Of a DNA stretch of 64,000 bases, positions 59,774-64,000 are shown one piece after another. Source of the stretch: Aeromonas caviae. GTDB lineage: Bacteria; Pseudomonadota; Gammaproteobacteria; Enterobacterales; Aeromonadaceae. Below the pieces are notes generated by a model. That model saw nothing but the letters and a program-made list of their open reading frames with translations, was not told where the DNA came from and ran no database searches. Both the position numbers and the translations under genes were made by a program. Every line of letters starts with the position of its first letter. The first letter of the stretch is position 1. The DNA is taken from contig NZ_CDBK01000052.1 of the NCBI RefSeq assembly GCF_000819785.1, positions 25,005 to 89,004 on the forward strand. Reading direction: 5' to 3'.

Positions 59774-62566
59774 CTATTTCGCCGCCTGATCCACCAGATA
59801 GAGGATGCTGTGATAGGGAATGCCAGCGTGCTGGCTGAGCCCCATTTCACAGGTGCGGCTGTTGCTGAATCCCTGACGGCAATCCCTGGGCACCTGGGCG
59901 GGCAGGCTGGCAAGCGCCGCGGCGTTGAGCTCCGGGGTCATCAACCCTTTGTCACCGGCAAAGCCGCAGCACTGGATATGCTCAGGGACTATCACCTCGC
60001 GGGCACAGGCGCGGGCCACCGCCAGCATCTTATCCCCCAGCCCCATGCGCCGGCTGCTGCAGGTGATATGGAGCATGACGGTCTCATCGATGGGGGTCAG
60101 CTCAAGGTGGGGCAGCAGGTGTTCCAGCACAAAGGCAGAGGGCTCGAACACCCGAAGGCCCTTGCCGAGCGCCCCCGAGAGCAACCGCTGCACGCAGGGG
60201 CTGGTGTCGAGCAGCACGGGCCAGCGCCCCTGTTCGCTTGCCTGCCACAGGGCCTCGGCCAGCTCACTGCGCTTGGCTTCCGCTACCTCGCTCATCCCCT
60301 TGCTGTCATAGGGCATGCCGCAGCAGAGCCCCTCAACTCTCGCCGGCACGATGACCCGGCAGCCCGCTTTATTGAGCAAGGATTGCACCACATCCGGCAG
60401 TGACGGGGCCTCCTCCTGCTGGCCGAACACCCGGCTGGCACACGACGGCAGATAGACCACAGTGCGCTCGCTGGATCCGCCATGGCTCCCCTCCCCTTGC
60501 GGCCACCGGTAGCGGCTCGGCCCCGGCAGGGTCGGCAGCCAGGCGGGCGTGCGCTGGCCGCTCAGATGGCGAACCCCGTTCACCAATCCTGCCAGCGCCT
60601 TGTCTCCCAGCAGCTTGCCGGCAATGGCTTTGAGGCCGAGGGCCCCACGGGCCGTGCGGGTAACGCCGGCGAAATGATCGGCGCTCCAGCGGGCGATGGG
60701 CACGAAGCGCTGGTACTTGTCAGTGCGCAGCTTCTTGATCAGGCTGCCAGTGTTGATGCCCACCGGGCAGCGATCGGCGCACAACCCGGTCGCGGCGCAG
60801 GTGTCGATGCCCTGATAGTCAAACAGCCGGGCCAGCTGGTTGGAGGGCTCATCGGCACGATTGCGGCGGGCCAGTTCGCGATAGAGCACGATGCGCTGGC
60901 GCGGCGAGAGCGACAGGGTGCGCGAGGGGCAGACCGCCTCGCAGAAGCCGCACTCGATGCACGGATCCACGATGGCATCGCTCGCCGGCATGGGCTTGAG
61001 GTGGGCCAGGTGGGCCTTGGGGTCGTCGTTGATGATGACGCCGGGATTGAGCAGGCCGTCGGGGTCCAGCAGCGCCTTGATGCGCCGCATCAGCGCCATC
61101 CCCTCCGGCCCCCATTCCAGCTCCACATAGGGGGCCATGTTGCGGCCGGTGCCATGCTCGGCCTTGAGGGACCCGCCAAAGCGCACGGCGACCAGCTCCG
61201 CCACCGCATCCATAAAGGCGCCGTAGCGGGCCACCTGGGCCGGATCGTCGAACCCCTGGGTAAAGACGAAGTGCAGGTTCCCCTCCAGCGCGTGGCCGAA
61301 GATGATGGCTTCACCGTATTCGAAGCGATCGAACAGGGCTTGCAGCCCCGCCACCCCTTCCGCCAGACGTTCGATGGGAAAGGCGACATCCTCGATGATG
61401 ACGGTGGTGCCTGTGGTGCGCACCGCCCCCACCGCCGGGAAGAGCCCCTTGCGAATGGCCCAGAGGCCGGCGCTGTCGACGGTAAAAGGCACCGAGGCGA
61501 CCTGAGCGAACTCGGCCGCCATGGCCGTCACCTGCTCGCAGCGATCCACCAACTCCTCTTTCGATTCCCCATGCACCTCCACAAGCAGGGCGCAGGCGGC
61601 CAGATCCAGCGTCTTGATAAAGTCCGGCAGGCCGGGTTTGCCCGCCACCGAGCGCAGGGATCGCCCATCCATCAGCTCCACCGCCGCCACCGGCGCACTT
61701 TTCAGGCGCGAGGTGGCCAGACACGCCTGCTCTGCGTCCCGGAACACCAGCAGGGCCGAGGCCTTGTGGGGGTATTCGGGCACGGTATCGAGCACCACCT
61801 CGGCGATAAAGCCGAGGGTTCCCTCCGAGCCGATCATCAGGTGGGTGAGGATATCGACGGGATCCTCATGGTCGAGCAGGGCATTGATGGCGTAGCCGGT
61901 GGTGTTCTTGAGCCGGTACTTGTGGCGGATCTTGGCGGCAAGCTCGGCGTTCGCCAGCACCTCGGCGCGCAGGGCGGCAAGCCCCGTGAGCAGCTCCGGG
62001 CGCACAGCCGCCAAGGCGGCGCGGCTCTGGGGATCGCCACTCTCCAGCACGGTGCCATCGGCCAGCAGCAGGGTCATGGCGTGCAGGGTGTGATAGCTGT
62101 TATGGGCGGTGCCGCAGCACATGCCGCTCGCGTTGTTGGCGGCGATGCCACCGAGCTTGCAGGCGTTGATGGAGGCGGGATCCGGCCCAATCTTGCGCCC
62201 CAGAGGGGCCAGATAGCGGTTGGCATCGGCGCCGATCACCCCGGGTTGCAGGGCGATGCGCGCGCCATTGTCCAGAATGCGGTGGCCGCGCCAGCTGTCG
62301 GTCAGGGTGATGAGCACCGAATCGCTCAGGGCCTGGCCCGAGAGGCTGGTACCGGCGGCGCGAAAGGTGCACGGCAGGCCCAATTCGCGGCACACCGACA
62401 GCACGAAGCGCACTTCATCCAAAGAGTCGAGGCGCACGATGCGCTCGGGCACCAGGCGGTAGAAGCTGGCGTCCGTGCCGTGGGCCAGCCGAAGATCCGG
62501 GTCGCTCACCAGCCGCTCCGGCGCAATGCGCGAGAGCACGGCGGCGTCAAATTCATTCCAGCGCAT
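59774..62566 (-). CDS. dld: FAD/Fe-S D-lactate dehydrogenase (Dld-II type)
   Basis: A 930-residue enzyme combining an N-terminal FAD-binding 4 domain (about 40-260; TFRAAGTSLSGQALSDSVLI), a FAD-oxidase C-terminal domain (about 260-510; ends DPDGLLNPGVI), two ferredoxin-like clusters (CIECGFCEAVCPS about 533, CAATGLCADRCPVG about 587) and CCG domains (CCGMPYD about 745, CCGFAGDKG about 866). This matches the respiratory D-lactate dehydrogenase Dld-II described in Shewanella, next to lldEFG. The glcD/GlcF-like fusion could also use other D-2-hydroxy acids. ATG at 62566 overlaps the lutC stop (TGATG). Confidence 0.88.
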   Translation of the reverse strand: MRWNEFDAAVLSRIAPERLVSDPDLRLAHGTDASFYRLVPERIVRLDSLDEVRFVLSVCRELGLPCTFRAAGTSLSGQALSDSVLITLTDSWRGHRILDNGARIALQPGVIGADANRYLAPLGRKIGPDPASINACKLGGIAANNASGMCCGTAHNSYHTLHAMTLLLADGTVLESGDPQSRAALAAVRPELLTGLAALRAEVLANAELAAKIRHKYRLKNTTGYAINALLDHEDPVDILTHLMIGSEGTLGFIAEVVLDTVPEYPHKASALLVFRDAEQACLATSRLKSAPVAAVELMDGRSLRSVAGKPGLPDFIKTLDLAACALLVEVHGESKEELVDRCEQVTAMAAEFAQVASVPFTVDSAGLWAIRKGLFPAVGAVRTTGTTVIIEDVAFPIERLAEGVAGLQALFDRFEYGEAIIFGHALEGNLHFVFTQGFDDPAQVARYGAFMDAVAELVAVRFGGSLKAEHGTGRNMAPYVELEWGPEGMALMRRIKALLDPDGLLNPGVIINDDPKAHLAHLKPMPASDAIVDPCIECGFCEAVCPSRTLSLSPRQRIVLYRELARRNRADEPSNQLARLFDYQGIDTCAATGLCADRCPVGINTGSLIKKLRTDKYQRFVPIARWSADHFAGVTRTARGALGLKAIAGKLLGDKALAGLVNGVRHLSGQRTPAWLPTLPGPSRYRWPQGEGSHGGSSERTVVYLPSCASRVFGQQEEAPSLPDVVQSLLNKAGCRVIVPARVEGLCCGMPYDSKGMSEVAEAKRSELAEALWQASEQGRWPVLLDTSPCVQRLLSGALGKGLRVFEPSAFVLEHLLPHLELTPIDETVMLHITCSSRRMGLGDKMLAVARACAREVIVPEHIQCCGFAGDKGLMTPELNAAALASLPAQVPRDCRQGFSNSRTCEMGLSQHAGIPYHSILYLVDQAAK

Positions 62567-63210
62567 CAGCAATCCTCCACCAGCACTACCAACAGGCGGC
62601 TCGGGCCGTGGGCGCCGTAGGCCAGGGTCTGCTGGATGTCGGCGGTCTTGGAGGGGCCGGAGACCAGCAACAGATTGGTGGGCATGGCCTGCTGCCAGCG
62701 CCCGGCCGCCACCAGCCCCGCCAGGTTGTCGGTTATGGTGGAAGCCGCCAGCAGGGCGATATGGCAGGGGGGCACCAGGGACAAGGTGCGCGGCTCACCG
62801 TTATCCGGCAGCAATACGAGCGTGCCGGTGTCGGCGATGGCGCCCGCGCAGTGGGTAATACCCGCCTGACAGACGTCGAACAGATCGTCCTTCCAGCTCG
62901 CGAACTCGCCTGCGGGGGTCAGCACAGATCGCCCGGCGCAGGCGGCCGCGACCGCCTCCTGCCAGCGGCCGCCCTGGCCACAGGCCAGACTCGTCACACC
63001 CTCTTCATCCAGCCAGGCGGTCAGATCCCGGGCCAGGGTTGCCTGTTGGACTGTGAGGATCTCGGCGTGGCTGGCGCTGATCCCGGCAACAAAGCGCTCA
63101 CGCCGCGCCTGATCATCCTCCCCGCGCCAGGGCTGCCAGCCATGGGGGGCGTGGGCCATGGGGGTGGCGGCGCCGCGCAGGCGGCTTAATATGGCCTCTT
63201 TGCTCGACAT
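62566..63210 (-). CDS. lutC: L-lactate oxidation subunit LutC/LldG
   Basis: A 214-residue LUD-domain protein (DUF162), third subunit of the LutABC/LldEFG iron-sulfur L-lactate dehydrogenase. Features: MSSKEAILSRLRG N-terminus, then the GITHCAGAIADTGTLVLLPD strand and SLVPPCHIALL and the C-terminal LLVSGPSKTADIQQTLAYGA HGP that is highly conserved. One base separates it from lutB, and it overlaps dld by one base, so the three form one operon. Confidence 0.92.
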   Translation of the reverse strand: MSSKEAILSRLRGAATPMAHAPHGWQPWRGEDDQARRERFVAGISASHAEILTVQQATLARDLTAWLDEEGVTSLACGQGGRWQEAVAAACAGRSVLTPAGEFASWKDDLFDVCQAGITHCAGAIADTGTLVLLPDNGEPRTLSLVPPCHIALLAASTITDNLAGLVAAGRWQQAMPTNLLLVSGPSKTADIQQTLAYGAHGPSRLLVVLVEDC

Positions 63211-63211
63211 C

Positions 63212-64000
63212 TCAGGACTCCTTCTTCTTCTGGCGCAGCAGGGCGTGCAGGCTCTGGGGGGCGGGTTTGGGGGCTTCGCGGCACTGGGTCCAGGGGCCCA
63301 GGTGTTTGGGCATCAAGCCCCGCAGGCGACCGGCCACCCCGGTCGCGGCGTGGTAGAGGCGCGGGTGGGTGGCGGCAAAGGCAAAGCCCTGCATGGCGAG
63401 GGTTTCGAGCCGGCTCCTGGCCGCCCCTTGCCCCGCCAGCGGTTCGTGGCCGGGCTGGGCGTCGTGCTTGGCCTCCCGACGCAGGCGCTGCAACAGGTCG
63501 GGAATGGGGATGCGCACCGGGCACACCTCGCCGCAGGCACCGCACAGGCTCGATGCGGTCACCAGATCGCTCGTGCTCTCCAGCCCCAGCAGGTGGGGGG
63601 AGATGATTTTGCCGATGGGGCCCGGGTAGATGGTGCCGTAGGCGTGGCCGCCGATGCGGGTGTAGACCGGGCAGTGGTTCATGCAGGCGCCGCAGCGGAT
63701 GCACTGCAAGGTCTTGCGCAGCTCTTCGTCCCGGTAAGCCTGGCTGCGGCCGTTGTCGAGCAGCACCAGGTGCACCTCGTCCGGGCCGTCCAGCTCCCCT
63801 GCCCGGCGCGGGCCGCTGATGACGTTGAAGTAGGTGGTGATGGCCTGTCCGGTGGCCGAGCGGGTCAGGGCGCTGTAAAGGGGCGGCACGTCGGATAAGC
63901 ACTCCACCACCTTCTCGATGCCGGTGATGGCCACGTGGACCTTGGGCACAGTGGTGCACATGCGCCCGTTGCCCTCGTTCTCGACGAGGCACAGGCTGCC
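63212..64000 (-). CDS. lutB: L-lactate oxidation iron-sulfur subunit LutB/LldF, C-terminal part
   Basis: The last 262 residues of LutB/LldF, running off the right edge in frame. Two cysteine clusters for 4Fe-4S centres are visible, CIRCGACMNHCPVY and CGACGEVCPVRIP, with LCLVENEGNGRMCTTVPKVH at the window edge (LUD domain end). The missing lutA/lldE gene is expected just beyond the window on the same strand. Together LutABC oxidise L-lactate to pyruvate and Dld-II the D-isomer, feeding electrons to the quinone pool. Confidence 0.93.
   Translation of the reverse strand, partial: GSLCLVENEGNGRMCTTVPKVHVAITGIEKVVECLSDVPPLYSALTRSATGQAITTYFNVISGPRRAGELDGPDEVHLVLLDNGRSQAYRDEELRKTLQCIRCGACMNHCPVYTRIGGHAYGTIYPGPIGKIISPHLLGLESTSDLVTASSLCGACGEVCPVRIPIPDLLQRLRREAKHDAQPGHEPLAGQGAARSRLETLAMQGFAFAATHPRLYHAATGVAGRLRGLMPKHLGPWTQCREAPKPAPQSLHALLRQKKKES

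Noticed and set aside
1..64000. CRISPR array, rRNA operon, integrase or complete prophage
   Set aside because: No regularly spaced direct repeats, rRNA sequence, integrase or phage structural genes were seen. The only mobile sequences are two IS remnants.

Overview
The window looks like a chromosome segment of an Aeromonas-like gammaproteobacterium. The evidence is a high-GC backbone, a type VI secretion (T6SS) locus in the order tssB-C-E-F-G-fha-J-K-L-clpV, a separate hcp-vgrG-tap-rhs block, and neighbours typical of that group (DauA-like SulP, NhaD, Anbu operon, Lut/Dld-II lactate cluster). The species call is inference from gene content; no rRNA or species marker is present.

Layout. (1) 1-11029, minus strand: T6SS structural operon, cut at the left edge inside clpV. 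(2) 11030-20960, minus strand: AT-rich accessory region. It has an intact Sel1-repeat lipoprotein gene at one end and a truncated copy of it at the other. Between them lies a graveyard of Rhs C-terminal toxin tips with small putative immunity genes, most toxins decayed, plus two insertion-sequence remnants. (3) 20472-29132, minus strand: hcp, vgrG, DUF4123 adaptor, a full-length rhs effector and its immunity gene, the functional payload module. (4) 29455-30127: tRNA-Ser(GGA) operon with downstream tRNA-linked repeats and a leftover 5' piece of a second tRNA-Ser. (5) 30209-32600: SulP transporter and a tandem tRNA-Asn pair. (6) 32791-38790: an acyl-CoA dehydrogenase/oxidase-like gene, then the four-gene Anbu operon (ATP-grasp, alpha-E, transglutaminase, proteasome-like Anbu). 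(7) 38829-45889: a YqhA-like protein, then a cluster preceded by a Fur-box-like site: a small cytochrome-b-like membrane protein, a 986-residue beta-propeller/hexaheme cytochrome c, an FTR1 iron permease, a flavin amine-oxidase-like protein and a small exported protein. I infer a redox-coupled iron-uptake system. (8) 46048-57558: two polytopic membrane glycan-type proteins, a Bcr/CflA exporter, a PNPOx-fold protein, NhaD, a DUF4357 protein and a YbbA/YbbP-like ABC system with an AttH/CrtC lipocalin-like protein. (9) 58121-64000: a cold-shock-domain membrane protein, an SRPBCC-like protein, and dld-II, lutC and lutB (partial) for lactate oxidation, with a decayed copy of the dld 3' end nearby.

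The two regions most worth attention are the Fur-box/FTR1/hexaheme cluster (39356-45889), whose composition I do not recognise as a described system, and the Rhs tip/immunity array (13277-19245), which records repeated turnover of T6SS effectors. No CRISPR array, rRNA, complete IS or integrase was seen.
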